Assembly: GCA_014879565.1 (NCBI GenBank)
Contig: JACSRW010000036.1
Coordinates: 1-64,000, forward strand
DNA length: 64,000 nt
From: Chitinophagaceae bacterium
GTDB taxonomy: Bacteria; Bacteroidota; Bacteroidia; Chitinophagales; Chitinophagaceae
Direction of reading: 5' to 3'
Both the position numbers and the translations under genes were made by a program. Position 1 is the stretch's first letter; each line of letters begins with the position of its first letter. This document shows positions 19,849 through 28,520 of this stretch, piece after piece. The notes beneath the pieces were generated by a model. That model worked only from the letters and a program-made list of their open reading frames with translations. It had not been told where the DNA came from and did not search any database.

Positions 19849-19878
19849 AAAAGGTCCTGTTCATGCAGGGCCTTTTTT
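19849..19878 (+). terminator. Rho-independent terminator after the metalloprotease
   Basis: A stem of AAGGTCCTG with CAGGGCCTT (one G-T pair), a 6-base loop and a T-run. The T-run overlaps the -33 element of the tRNA promoter. Confidence 0.8.
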
Positions 19879-19909
19879 GCCTCCGGATGGACGAATTGGC
19901 CTATATTTG
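19876..19909 (+). promoter_or_regulatory. Bacteroidota-type promoter for tRNA-Pro
   Basis: TTTG at 19876-19879 and a perfect TAnnTTTG box (TATATTTG) at 19902-19909 are separated by 22 bases. The predicted start site near 19916 is about 26 bases before the mature tRNA. Confidence 0.75.
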
Positions 19910-19941
19910 CGCTTCCTCTGAAGGATCCTGGTGCTTCAGAA

Positions 19942-20015
19942 CGGGAGGTAGTTCAGCCCGGTAGAATACGTGGTTTGGGACCACGGGGTCGCAGGTTCGA
20001 ATCCTGTCCTCCCGA
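19942..20015 (+). tRNA. tRNA-Pro (anticodon TGG)
   Basis: A 74-base cloverleaf. The acceptor stem is CGGGAGG/CCTCCCG with discriminator A, the D stem GTTC/GAAT, the anticodon stem CGTGG/CCACG around the loop TTTGGGA (anticodon TGG, proline), and the T arm GCAGG-TTCGAAT-CCTGT. CCA is not encoded. The 3' end runs straight into an inverted repeat (see 20014-20141). Confidence 0.97.
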
Positions 20016-20141
20016 CAAAACCAGCACAGCCCCCGGCTTTAGCCGGGGCTTTTTATTTTGCAGCATGCAAGCTTGCTTGCACATGCGGAGAAATAAAAAG
20101 CCCCGGAGCGTGAAAACGCTGGGGGCTGTGCTGGTTTTGTC
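20014..20141. repeat. Perfect 21-bp inverted repeat abutting the tRNA-Pro 3' end
   Basis: The 21 bases at 20014-20034 (starting with the last two bases of tRNA-Pro) reappear in exact reverse complement at 20121-20141. Between the arms are a GC-rich terminator-like hairpin (CCCCGGCT..AGCCGGGG followed by TTTTTA, about 20032-20056) that could end the tRNA transcript, and the first copy of a ~50-bp direct repeat. Confidence 0.85.
20060..20110 (+). repeat. REP-like direct repeat, copy 1
   Basis: A 51-bp element containing the near-palindrome GCATGCAAGCTTGCTTGC, ending AAATAAAAAGCCCCGGAGCG. It matches 20177-20226 with only a few differences. Confidence 0.8.
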
Positions 20142-20176
20142 ACCTCCCCCCAAAGGATCAGCGTAGCTAATCCTTC

Positions 20177-20226
20177 GCAGCATGCAAGCCGCTTGCACAT
20201 GCGGAGAAATAAAAAGCCCAGGAGCG
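20177..20226 (+). repeat. REP-like direct repeat, copy 2
   Basis: A 50-bp near-identical copy of 20060-20110. Its end forms part of the terminator hairpin at 20214-20244. Confidence 0.8.
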
Positions 20227-20244
20227 TATTACCGCTGGGGCTTT
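20214..20244. terminator. Bidirectional terminator before the type A protein gene
   Basis: The stem AGCCCAGGAGCG..CGCTGGGGCT has an A-run on its left and TTTT on its right. It can therefore stop transcripts from the tRNA side and from the minus-strand gene that ends at 20266. Confidence 0.6.
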
Positions 20245-20265
20245 TGTTTGTTTTTTTGAAGGTGG

Positions 20266-22980
20266 TTACCGCGTGATAATCAGTTTCCGCCTGATAACCT
20301 TCTTGCCATCCAGCAGTTCCAGAATATACATACCGGCGGGAAGCAACTCCGGCAATGCTATCTGCGTATTTTGTAAAGCAGCACGCAGCCGGCCTTCCAT
20401 TACCGGCATTCCCTGCAGGTTGATCAGCCGCCATTCCTTATACCTCCTGTCCGGATTTTTAAACTGAATAAAAAGGGTGTTGCCCTGAAGGGGATTCGGA
20501 AATAGCAGCAGTTCCTTTTCTTCCGGCGGGTCACCGGGCAGGCTGGTGATAATATTGGTGGTTATGATCTTAACCACATTAGGATCTGTCACCACCGCAT
20601 CATTATAGTCAAAATAAATACCTGCTCTGTTGACAATGGAATCGCCTGCCTGTAAGTTGCCGGCAGGCTTAATCCGGAAAGCGATGAATCCATGACTGCC
20701 GGGTTCATTGCTGCTGCTGTCGGGGAGATTAATATTGATAAATTTCCAGATAACGGTATTGCCTTTTATCTCTGCGGTAAAAGGATGAGATGCGGCCACC
20801 GTTTGCAGCGTGGATAACTGAAGTTTGCTGCTGATGGTATCATGGACAATGACGTCAAAGGCCGGCGCTGTTCCCAGGTTCTGAAAATGGATGATATAAT
20901 CAATTTCTTTCCCGGCCCGGAGATCGTCAATATGCAATTGATTACCCTGCAGGTTCAGTTTTTCATTCGGGTCGTACGGACCGACCACCAGGTTATATAA
21001 TATCAGTGTATTGTCAATCGGGGTCACGTCAGCAGTAGTGGGAAATATTCTCGCTGTATATTTAAGGGTATCACCGGCTGTCAGGGCAGGGGGTGGCGGA
21101 GTACTGACATCAATGAAAATACGGATACTGTCAAGCGGCCGCAGGCTGGAAAAATTCCAGACCATACTGTCGCCGGTAATACTGGCCGGGGGGGTGGAAA
21201 ACCAGTTGACGGTAACCCGCGGGTCTTTTTTCCAGGAAAGCGAACCTGACACAACGGTATCCGTACCCAGGTTTTGTCCCAATAGTAAATAAGTGGTATG
21301 AAAGGCCGGCCGGGCCGGACCAGTAGGGGCGGTATAAACACGCAGATCACGGATACCGGGTACTGCAATTATCCGGATATCCTTATTATAAAATTGCGGA
21401 TTACCGGTGAAGGTATTTGTAAATGAATCCGGGATAGAACTGTAATAGGCCGACTGATAAATTTTCGGTTTGGTGCTGTAGGTTCCGGTATCCACTTCAA
21501 CGGAATAACTGCCGTCATTACTGACCGAAACACCCTGTACAAGACCCAGTTTACGGCTTTCAACCGGGATATAATTCATACGGCGGTCAATACCGGGATC
21601 AAAAATATTATTGGCGTTTCTGTCCATATAAACAGTGCCCTGTATCAGGTTGCCTTCAGCCATACGGGTAATCAGGCCGTCATAACTGCCGTGATTGCCG
21701 TTTATTCCGTAATTGGTTGACAGCGTCAGTCCGCATGTATACATTTCACCGGCAGGCGATATCACCAGGTCCTTAAACGATTCGCGGGCGGATCCGCCGA
21801 TACTCCGAAGACCGTTTAAGCTGCCGGTGAGCGTATCCACTTTTAAAAACAGGGCCTGGTCATCTCCCGGATTAAAAACCGGGAAGCCGGAAAAACTGGT
21901 ACTCCAGCAATTGCCCGCCAGGTAAAGACTGCCGTTGGGATGAAAACCAAAGGCAGAAATATGATCAGATGAAAAACTGCCATAAACCTGTTTCCAGATC
22001 AGGTTGCCGCTAAGGCTGTATTTACAAATGGCAACATCGCCGATACCAAAGGACTGGGGTACATCACGGCCATCGCCCATGGGCTGAAAAACCAGGTAGA
22101 GGGAAGATTTGTTTTCGCGGATGGTTGGCAGCTGATCCGCGGCATTACTACCGATCTGTTTTGACCAGACCAGGTTGCCGGTCGCGTTTAGTTTGCCAAA
22201 CCAGATATCGGAAGCGCCGGTAATGGTTCCCTGGGGTACCATACCGGCCAGGTCCCCGTCAGCAGAGGCTGTTGAGACAGCAAAATAATAGCCTCCGTCA
22301 GCAGCAGGATAAACGGAGGCGTCCTGCTCGCCGAGGGAGCCGCCATAACATTGCTGCCATTGAATAGTACCGGCCGAATTCAGTTTCACCACCCACATAT
22401 CCGCGGTGTTTACGCCATGGTTGGCGCCCACATCCCCGTTATTATTACTCCAGGTTGTACCAATGATAACCATTCCTCCGTCCGGGGTGGCTTTTACCTG
22501 GTCCAGGTCTTCTGCCATATTTCCGCCCAGTGTTCTGGACCAGAGCAGGGTGCCTGCCGGCTTGTATTTCCGGACTACAATATCTGTTGTGCCTGACCCG
22601 TGATTCCCGCTGATATCTCCGTCATTGGAGCGGGATGAAAAGGCAATGGCAAAATGACCGTCCGTCAGAGTGTCAATATCGGCACCGTTCACTCCGTCCC
22701 AATCACTGCCGCCGATAAGTTTTGTCCATAATAGGGTTCCGTTGGGAGTAAAAGCGGATAACAGCACATCAATGGTGCCGTGGTTACCGGTTACATCTCC
22801 GTTATTGCTTTCCGAACTGCCGAAAGCGAGGAGATTTCCGGTACGGGACATAACCAGCCCGTCAAACCGGTCTTCTCCGCTGCCCCCGGTACAACGGAGC
22901 CAGTTAACGCCCTGCTGGGCAAATAAAAATTGACAGGATAAAACAAAGGAACAGACAATCAGATAAGGTTTCAGGCGCAT
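20266..22980 (-). CDS. Secreted propeller/DUF7619-like protein with T9SS type A sorting domain
   Basis: 904 residues from the ATG at 22980, chosen because it starts a signal peptide (MRLKPYLIVC, cleavage near LFA-Q). Residues ~25-470 form a propeller of repeats such as GGSGEDRFDG and GDVTGNHG, typical of Bacteroidota secreted proteins that recite GD.SGNHG blades. Next comes an SdrD-B-like segment (GTVYMDRNANNIFD), then a DUF11/DUF7619-like beta-sandwich containing GPYDPNEK and YIIHFQNLGTAPAFDV. The final ~80 residues (LFPNPLQGNTLFI through GMYILELLDGKKVIRRKLIITR-type strands) are a T9SS type A CTD. The protein should be exported across the outer membrane. The ligand or partner is unknown. It is monocistronic, with a plausible promoter at 23001-23031. 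Confidence 0.88.
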   Translation of the reverse strand: MRLKPYLIVCSFVLSCQFLFAQQGVNWLRCTGGSGEDRFDGLVMSRTGNLLAFGSSESNNGDVTGNHGTIDVLLSAFTPNGTLLWTKLIGGSDWDGVNGADIDTLTDGHFAIAFSSRSNDGDISGNHGSGTTDIVVRKYKPAGTLLWSRTLGGNMAEDLDQVKATPDGGMVIIGTTWSNNNGDVGANHGVNTADMWVVKLNSAGTIQWQQCYGGSLGEQDASVYPAADGGYYFAVSTASADGDLAGMVPQGTITGASDIWFGKLNATGNLVWSKQIGSNAADQLPTIRENKSSLYLVFQPMGDGRDVPQSFGIGDVAICKYSLSGNLIWKQVYGSFSSDHISAFGFHPNGSLYLAGNCWSTSFSGFPVFNPGDDQALFLKVDTLTGSLNGLRSIGGSARESFKDLVISPAGEMYTCGLTLSTNYGINGNHGSYDGLITRMAEGNLIQGTVYMDRNANNIFDPGIDRRMNYIPVESRKLGLVQGVSVSNDGSYSVEVDTGTYSTKPKIYQSAYYSSIPDSFTNTFTGNPQFYNKDIRIIAVPGIRDLRVYTAPTGPARPAFHTTYLLLGQNLGTDTVVSGSLSWKKDPRVTVNWFSTPPASITGDSMVWNFSSLRPLDSIRIFIDVSTPPPPALTAGDTLKYTARIFPTTADVTPIDNTLILYNLVVGPYDPNEKLNLQGNQLHIDDLRAGKEIDYIIHFQNLGTAPAFDVIVHDTISSKLQLSTLQTVAASHPFTAEIKGNTVIWKFININLPDSSSNEPGSHGFIAFRIKPAGNLQAGDSIVNRAGIYFDYNDAVVTDPNVVKIITTNIITSLPGDPPEEKELLLFPNPLQGNTLFIQFKNPDRRYKEWRLINLQGMPVMEGRLRAALQNTQIALPELLPAGMYILELLDGKKVIRRKLIITR

Positions 22981-23000
22981 TTTCCGGGTCTTTGGGTGAG

Positions 23001-23031
23001 CTAAGATAAGCCCGGGCCCCGGCAAATCAAA
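23001..23031 (-). promoter_or_regulatory. Candidate promoter for the type A protein gene
   Basis: On the minus strand TTTG (23028-23031) is followed after 19 bases by TATCTTAG (23001-23008), one mismatch from TAnnTTTG. Confidence 0.5.
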
Positions 23032-23063
23032 ACCAGATATAAGAGGAATGAATAATAGGCTCT

Positions 23064-23747
23064 TTATTTCTGATTGGCAGCAAGAACGCCGAAAACGAGG
23101 TTTTCCAGAAACAGAATTCTTTCCTTTGTCCCGCTGCCTTCACTGAAATCGGTCAGGGAAGGAAGATGGTTGTGATAAAACTTCTGCATATAGGCCGCTT
23201 CAATCAGGGTACTGGAAAGAGAATGGGGATACGCGTAACCGGGCCGGCATTCCAGGATGATATTCCCTATAAAATGACAGAGTTCCTTATAGGGCTTGAA
23301 AAAATTCATCCGGTTATCCTTGCCCACATGTTTGGTGAGATAGGCTTTTGCGCCCTGCTCGGCCACAATCTCATGCAGAATTCTTTCATTTACAAAACTG
23401 ATAGACAGGTCGTCCCTGACCGGAGATGCCAGCATCCGGATTATCCTACGGAGCTTTTCTTCCGGTTCAGCCAGCATGCCGGTATCCCGGGCTATCCGCC
23501 AGTGCAACCAGGTCCAGTACCAGGCCACCAGGTAGGAAAGCAGCCGGTGTTTGTTTTCAAAATACCGGTACACTGTGGCTTCCGTAATTCCCGCTTTTTT
23601 GGCCAGTTTAAGAAAGGTAAACTCCTCCAGCCCGATCTTATGAATCAGCAGAATACTTTCTTTCAGTATTTTTTTGCCGGTTGCTGTCTCCTGCGGATCA
23701 TGCAGGTACAGATGACTGTTCATCCGGAAATAAAGTTGTAATTCCAT
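23064..23747 (-). CDS. TetR/AcrR family transcriptional regulator
   Basis: 227 residues (a second ATG at 23723 would give 219). The N-terminal helix-turn-helix reads FTFLKLAKKAGITEATVYRYFENKHRLL (shown here in part: AKKAGITEATVYRYFENK, about residues 49-66), a textbook TetR DNA-binding domain. The C-terminal ~150 residues form the helical ligand domain and are not assignable to a ligand. The gene is divergent from the exchanger/Ca2+-ATPase operon. A 17-bp palindrome between them (23803-23819) is the obvious operator candidate, so it probably represses that operon and itself. Confidence 0.9.
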   Translation of the reverse strand: MELQLYFRMNSHLYLHDPQETATGKKILKESILLIHKIGLEEFTFLKLAKKAGITEATVYRYFENKHRLLSYLVAWYWTWLHWRIARDTGMLAEPEEKLRRIIRMLASPVRDDLSISFVNERILHEIVAEQGAKAYLTKHVGKDNRMNFFKPYKELCHFIGNIILECRPGYAYPHSLSSTLIEAAYMQKFYHNHLPSLTDFSEGSGTKERILFLENLVFGVLAANQK

Positions 23748-23802
23748 ATAAACTGGGCTGCAATTAAATTTGAAAACGTAAGCAAAGTAAAACTTATGTA
23801 AA

Positions 23803-23819
23803 TTATAGTATTACTATAA
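23803..23819. promoter_or_regulatory. 17-bp palindrome, candidate TetR operator
   Basis: TTATAGTA-T-TACTATAA is perfectly symmetric around one central base. It is the only such palindrome between the TetR gene and the exchanger gene and lies 23 bp upstream of the exchanger ATG. Confidence 0.6.
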
Positions 23820-23841
23820 ATAATCAGTAAACGGCCTGATT

Positions 23842-24888
23842 ATGGTCATGTCCGGGCAACCGGATTCCGGCCAGATTTGTACTATGGCTATGCTGTTCTC
23901 CATACTGATTTTCCTGCTGTGTACCGCCGTGATTGTATTCAGCGGCACCCGGCTTTCCCGGTACGGGGATAAGATTGCAGAACTGACGGGCATGGGCCGG
24001 GCCTGGACCGGACTGATCCTGATGGCATCCGTCACGTCCCTGCCGGAGCTGATCACCGGTATCAGTTCCGTAACCATCGTCGGGGCACCGGATCTGGCAG
24101 CAGGAGATATTTTCGGGAGCTGTGTATTTAATTTGCTGATTCTTTCGGTGCTTGACTGGCAGCTGGGAAAACCGCTCTTTTCCTATGTACGTACCGGTCA
24201 TCTTGTGGCAGCTGTATATGGTATTATTCTTTTTTCCATTGCGGCTATGGGTATATTTCTTTCCTACCGGGGTATCAGCCTGCTCTGGGTCAGTGGTTTT
24301 TCCCTGTTGCTGGTCATGGTTTATCTGATCGCTATCCGGTCCGTTTATCTGTACGAACAGCGGGATCATATACCTGAAGCGGCAGAAACCGCCGGGGAAC
24401 CGGCGGATAGGCAATCCCTCCGGAAAGCGATAAAAGGGTATAGCATACATGCAGTGGTTGTTATTGCGGCAGCGCTCTTCCTCCCTTTTGCAGGTGAACA
24501 GATCGCGGCTGCATCAGGTCTGGGGAATTCTTTTTTCGGTACGCTTTTCCTGGCTGCTTCTACCTCTTTGCCGGAACTGGTTGTGTCCCTGGCAGCCTTG
24601 CGGATCGGGGCGGTTGATATGGCGGTTGGCAACCTGCTTGGCAGCAATGTCTTTAATATGTTTATCCTGGCGCTGGATGATATATTCTATACAAAAACCT
24701 CCCTTTTCAGCGCGATCACGCCTACGCATCTTGTCTCCGTGCTGGTTATGATCGTCATGTCGGCGGTGGTGATGCTGGGACTGCTGTTTAAACCCAGGCG
24801 AAAGGCGTTCCTGAAATTCGGGGCCGATACCCTGGTGCTGGTAGTTTTATACCTGCTGTTGATGTCTTATCTGTTTATAAAAAAATAA
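23842..24888 (+). CDS. Sodium/calcium exchanger family (CaCA) membrane protein
   Basis: 348 residues, about ten membrane segments, with two internal alpha repeats. The first contains ASVTSLPELITG then AAGDIFGSCVFN (about residues 55-95). The second contains ASTSLPELVVS then AVGNLLGSNVFN (about 235-275). These are the ion-binding motifs of the YrbG/NCX superfamily. The acidic residues of both SLPE motifs are present, but in repeat 1 the usual GN..GSN is GD..GSC, which may alter ion selectivity. A hydrophilic loop near 170-190 separates the halves. Three bases separate its stop from the Ca2+-ATPase ATG, so both are co-expressed and probably expel Ca2+. ATG 23842 is used; 23848 and 23884 are possible. 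Confidence 0.88.
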   Translation: MVMSGQPDSGQICTMAMLFSILIFLLCTAVIVFSGTRLSRYGDKIAELTGMGRAWTGLILMASVTSLPELITGISSVTIVGAPDLAAGDIFGSCVFNLLILSVLDWQLGKPLFSYVRTGHLVAAVYGIILFSIAAMGIFLSYRGISLLWVSGFSLLLVMVYLIAIRSVYLYEQRDHIPEAAETAGEPADRQSLRKAIKGYSIHAVVVIAAALFLPFAGEQIAAASGLGNSFFGTLFLAASTSLPELVVSLAALRIGAVDMAVGNLLGSNVFNMFILALDDIFYTKTSLFSAITPTHLVSVLVMIVMSAVVMLGLLFKPRRKAFLKFGADTLVLVVLYLLLMSYLFIKK

Positions 24889-24891
24889 AGT

Positions 24892-27483
24892 ATGAACTGG
24901 TATCGCCTGCAACTGCAAGAAGTTTTTGAACTGCTTGGTTCCGGTAAAAAAGGGCTGAGTTCGGCGGCAGCTGAAGAAAGATTATTGCAAACAGGGCCCA
25001 ACGAACTGGAAGAGGGTAAAAAGAAAACCATCGCCGGTATGCTCCTGGCGCAGTTTGCCGATGTGATGATTCTTATCCTCCTGGCGGCAGCCATTATTTC
25101 CGGTATCATCGGCGATCTCACCGATACGATTGTGATACTGGTAATCGTACTGATCAATGCCGTCATTGGATTCTTCCAGGAATTCCGGGCGGAAAAAGCC
25201 ATGCTGGCCCTGAAACAGATGGCCGTTACACAGGCACGTGTTATCCGGGACGACAGGGCCCTTTCGGTGCCTTCTACCGAACTGGTGCCCGGTGACCTGG
25301 TATTGCTGGAAGCGGGCAATGCGGTGCCGGCGGATATCCGCATTACAGAATCGGTGGCCCTCCGCGTAGAGGAAGCCGCCCTGACCGGCGAGTCGCATTC
25401 AGTGGATAAAAAAGTACATCCGATTGATGCGGAAGAACTCCCCCTGGGCGACAGGAATAATATGGCTTTTAAAGGCACTTTTGTCACCTATGGAAGAGGC
25501 AGCGGAGTTGTGGTGGCAACAGGTATGCAAACAGAACTAGGTCGCATTGCCCGGATGCTGCAGGAAGCCGAAACCCAGACACCGCTGCAGCAAAGAATGG
25601 CGGTATTCGGAAAAAAACTGTCCGTGCTGGTGCTCTTTCTCTGTGTACTCTTTTTTATCACCAGCTGGCTCCGCGGGGAAGACCTGGTGAAGATGGTACT
25701 GACCAGTATTTCCCTGGCTGTGGCGGCTATACCCGAAGCCCTGCCGGCTGTGATTACGATCTCCCTGGCCCTGGCAGCTAAAAGACTGGTCCGTTTCAAC
25801 AGCCTGATCCGCAAATTGCCGGCCGTGGAAACCCTGGGCTCAGTATCCTATATCTGTACCGATAAAACGGGTACCCTGACTAAAAATAAAATGCAGGTGG
25901 AGGAAGTATGGGTGAATGAAACCCTGTACGATCATACCAATGCCGCTGATATCTCCGGGAGTCCCGCCGGAATACAGTTGCTTCAGGCCTTCCTGCTGAA
26001 TAATGACGCGGTGGCTGAAGCCGACGGCACCCTCAAAGGTGACAGCACGGAAACCGCGTTAATGGCATTTGCACGGCAAAATGGCTTGCAGGAAGCCCCG
26101 TGGCCCCGGATAGCGGAGATAGCTTTTGATGCCGACCGGAAATTGATGACCACCTTTCACCAGACAGATAAAGGAATACTGGCCGTTACCAAAGGAGCCC
26201 CGGATATCCTGCTGGATATCTGTAAACCGGTAGCCGGCAGGGAAGATCTTTCAGTCAGGGTGAATACCATGGCCGAAAAAGGATTACGTACCCTTGGCTT
26301 TGCCTGCCGGTACTGGGACAGGGTGGAGGAAGAACCGGCCTCCGCTGAGTATGAAAAGGACCTGGATTTCCTGGGCTTTGCCGGTATTATTGATCCCCCG
26401 CGGGAAGAAGTGTTTGAAGCTGTGGAACAATGTAAATCGGCGGGTATTGTACCGGTGATGATCACCGGTGACCACCCGCTTACCGCTAAAACCATTGCCG
26501 GAAGAATCGGAATACTTTCTTCCGGAAAAGACCAGGTGATTACCGGTACGGAACTGGCTGCCCTGGAACCCGAAGCTTTTGCCGCCCGGGTGGAAAAAAT
26601 AAAAGTATATGCGCGGGTATCCCCTGAACAAAAACTGCAGATTGTAAAGGCGCTGCAGGAGAAAGGCCATTATGTAGCGATGACGGGCGACGGGGTGAAT
26701 GACGCGCCTTCCCTGAAAAAAGCCAATATCGGGATTGCCATGGGTATTACCGGTACCGATGTGTCAAAAGAAGCGGCCCATATGATCCTGCTGGATGATA
26801 ATTTTTCTACAATCGTTAAAGCCGTACAACAGGGACGCCGGATCTATGACAATATCCTGAAGTTTATAAAGTACCTCATGACCACGAATTCCGGCGAACT
26901 CTGGACTTTGCTGCTGGGTCCGCTCGTTGGTCTGCCGGTAGCCCTGCTGCCCATTCATATTTTATGGGTTAACCTGGTCTCCGATGGCTTGCCGGCCATA
27001 TCCCTCTCTTTTGAAAAAGCAGAAAAAGATATTATGAAAAGACCGCCGAGACCGCCCAAAGAAACGGTGTTTGCGCAGGGAAGAGGAATGCATATGCTCT
27101 GGGTGGGGATGCTGATGGCCGGGGTGGTGCTGGCCGCCCAGGCCTGGGCCATCAATAACGGGCTGCACTGGCAGACCATTGTATTCAATGTGCTCTGCTT
27201 ACTGCAGATGGGACACGTACTGGCTATCCGGTCGGAAAAATATTCACTCTTCAGTATCGGTATATTCTCCAATAAACCTTTATTGGGTGCAGTAGCCCTG
27301 GCCATGATCCTTCAGTTTGTGATTACCTATGTCCCGTTCTTCCAGCCGATCTTTAAAACACAAGCGCTTACCCTGATGGAGTTCCTGGTAGTGGGCGCGG
27401 CTTCTTCCGTTGTATTTATCGCGGTGGAACTGGAGAAATTCATATCCCGGCGGAGAAAAGCCAGACCGGAGCCGGTTTTATAA
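24892..27483 (+). CDS. P2-type calcium-transporting ATPase
   Basis: 863 residues. It has a cation ATPase N-domain, actuator motif TGES (about 165-168), membrane motif AAIPEALP (281-284, PEAL where SERCA has PEGL), phosphorylation site DKTGTLT with D324, and the hinge motif TGDGVNDAP. The calcium-ligand pattern of P2A pumps is present: Glu in PEAL, Asn and Glu in TTNSGELW (M5), and Asn and Asp in WVNLVSDGLPA (M6). It therefore most likely exports Ca2+ across the inner membrane at the cost of ATP. It is second in an operon with a CaCA exchanger under a probable TetR repressor. Its stop codon overlaps the convergent glycosyltransferase gene by six bases. Confidence 0.92.
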   Translation: MNWYRLQLQEVFELLGSGKKGLSSAAAEERLLQTGPNELEEGKKKTIAGMLLAQFADVMILILLAAAIISGIIGDLTDTIVILVIVLINAVIGFFQEFRAEKAMLALKQMAVTQARVIRDDRALSVPSTELVPGDLVLLEAGNAVPADIRITESVALRVEEAALTGESHSVDKKVHPIDAEELPLGDRNNMAFKGTFVTYGRGSGVVVATGMQTELGRIARMLQEAETQTPLQQRMAVFGKKLSVLVLFLCVLFFITSWLRGEDLVKMVLTSISLAVAAIPEALPAVITISLALAAKRLVRFNSLIRKLPAVETLGSVSYICTDKTGTLTKNKMQVEEVWVNETLYDHTNAADISGSPAGIQLLQAFLLNNDAVAEADGTLKGDSTETALMAFARQNGLQEAPWPRIAEIAFDADRKLMTTFHQTDKGILAVTKGAPDILLDICKPVAGREDLSVRVNTMAEKGLRTLGFACRYWDRVEEEPASAEYEKDLDFLGFAGIIDPPREEVFEAVEQCKSAGIVPVMITGDHPLTAKTIAGRIGILSSGKDQVITGTELAALEPEAFAARVEKIKVYARVSPEQKLQIVKALQEKGHYVAMTGDGVNDAPSLKKANIGIAMGITGTDVSKEAAHMILLDDNFSTIVKAVQQGRRIYDNILKFIKYLMTTNSGELWTLLLGPLVGLPVALLPIHILWVNLVSDGLPAISLSFEKAEKDIMKRPPRPPKETVFAQGRGMHMLWVGMLMAGVVLAAQAWAINNGLHWQTIVFNVLCLLQMGHVLAIRSEKYSLFSIGIFSNKPLLGAVALAMILQFVITYVPFFQPIFKTQALTLMEFLVVGAASSVVFIAVELEKFISRRRKARPEPVL

Positions 27484-28419
27484 CCGGCCACCCCGGTGCA
27501 GATGACGGACCGCATAGGTCTTCTTCTGCTGCGATTCATAATAGGTACGCATATTGATATCGGCCACAATACCGATGGTGATCAGTTGTATGCCTCCGAG
27601 CAAAAGAATAAGTCCCAGGATCAGCAGCGGTTTACCGCCAATGGAATGCCCGAGCATTTTAAGGGTGAGCAGGTAGAAATTGATCAGGATGCCCAGTGTC
27701 ATACTGATAAAACCAATCGTACCGAACAGGTGCATGGGCTTCTGCATATACCGGCGCTGAAAGACCATCAGGATCAGATCCGTTATTACCCGGAAGGTTC
27801 GTCCCATACCATACTTGCTTTTTCCGTGTATTCTCGGATGATGGCGCACATTCACCTGTGTCATGCGCGCCCCCTGCAATTTTGCCAGCACAGGAATAAA
27901 GCGGTGCAGTTCACCGTATAACCCCAGCTCAGCAGCTATTTCGCGCCGGAAAATTTTGAGGGTACACCCGTAATCTCGTATATACACCCCCGTTAGTTTC
28001 CGGATCAGGGCATTGGCTATCCGGCTGGGCATTTTACGCAGGAGCCAGCCGTCTTTCCGGTTCTCCCGGTTACCGGCAACCACATCCCAGTCACCCTTTA
28101 TCAGTAAGTCAAGCATGGGAGGGATATCGGCCGGATCATTCTGCAGATCTCCGTCAAGCAGGGCGATATATTTTCCGCTGCTGTGGTCAATTCCGGCTGT
28201 GAGGGCTGTACTCTGGCCATAGTTTTTTCGCAGTTCAACGAGCAGACAGCGTTCATCCGCATTCTCCAGGATTTCCTGGCGGGTAGTGTCGGTGGAACCG
28301 TCATCCACAAAGATCACTTCGTAATCAAAACCCGACAGGGCCGCGCGGACCGCCCGGAGCAGGGGCGCGCAGTTCCCCGCTTCATTTTTTACGGTGATGA
28401 TAACAGATAATTCAGCCAT
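27478..28419 (-). CDS. Family 2 glycosyltransferase (DPM1/GtrB-like)
   Basis: 313 residues from the ATG at 28419; the frame extends to a TTG at 28437, which is less likely. The GT-A fold shows SVIITVKNE, FVDDGSTD and the metal-binding DGDLQNDP. Two membrane helices near the C-terminus (about 230-255 and 262-290) match the polyprenyl-phosphate sugar transferase type that loads a sugar onto an inner-membrane lipid. The acceptor and sugar cannot be read from sequence. It lies downstream of the methionine operon but is separated from it by a strong terminator (28454-28506) and has a TACATTTG -7 box at 28435-28442, so it is probably transcribed alone. Confidence 0.88.
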   Translation of the reverse strand: MAELSVIITVKNEAGNCAPLLRAVRAALSGFDYEVIFVDDGSTDTTRQEILENADERCLLVELRKNYGQSTALTAGIDHSSGKYIALLDGDLQNDPADIPPMLDLLIKGDWDVVAGNRENRKDGWLLRKMPSRIANALIRKLTGVYIRDYGCTLKIFRREIAAELGLYGELHRFIPVLAKLQGARMTQVNVRHHPRIHGKSKYGMGRTFRVITDLILMVFQRRYMQKPMHLFGTIGFISMTLGILINFYLLTLKMLGHSIGGKPLLILGLILLLGGIQLITIGIVADINMRTYYESQQKKTYAVRHLHRGGRL

Positions 28420-28434
28420 AGCAGTTCTTCCGGC

Positions 28435-28442
28435 CAAATGTA
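28435..28442 (-). promoter_or_regulatory. Possible -7 box for the glycosyltransferase gene
   Basis: TACATTTG on the minus strand is a perfect TAnnTTTG box 15 bases before the ATG. No matching TTTG -33 element is present at the expected distance. Confidence 0.35.
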
Positions 28443-28453
28443 CTGATTTAAGA

Positions 28454-28506
28454 AAAGCGGTTCATGTCCCCCTTTCTGCTGAAAGAAAACGGGCATAAAC
28501 CGCTTT
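28454..28506 (-). terminator. Terminator of the metY-metX-hom operon
   Basis: A long stem of about 15 bp (AAAGCGGTTTATGCCC with GGGACATGAACCGCTTT, a few mismatches) and a ~20-base loop. On the minus strand it is followed by a short T-rich stretch (TTTCTTAAAT). It lies just after the hom stop. Confidence 0.75.
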
Positions 28507-28520
28507 ATTCCGGTTCGGGC

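Noticed and set aside
19975-20434. Short frames over the tRNA and the REP-like repeats
   Set aside because: They translate the tRNA and the palindromic repeats in several frames and carry no domain.
27478-27483. Overlapping stops of the Ca2+-ATPase and glycosyltransferase
   Set aside because: Noted, but a six-base convergent overlap is common in compact genomes and not informative.
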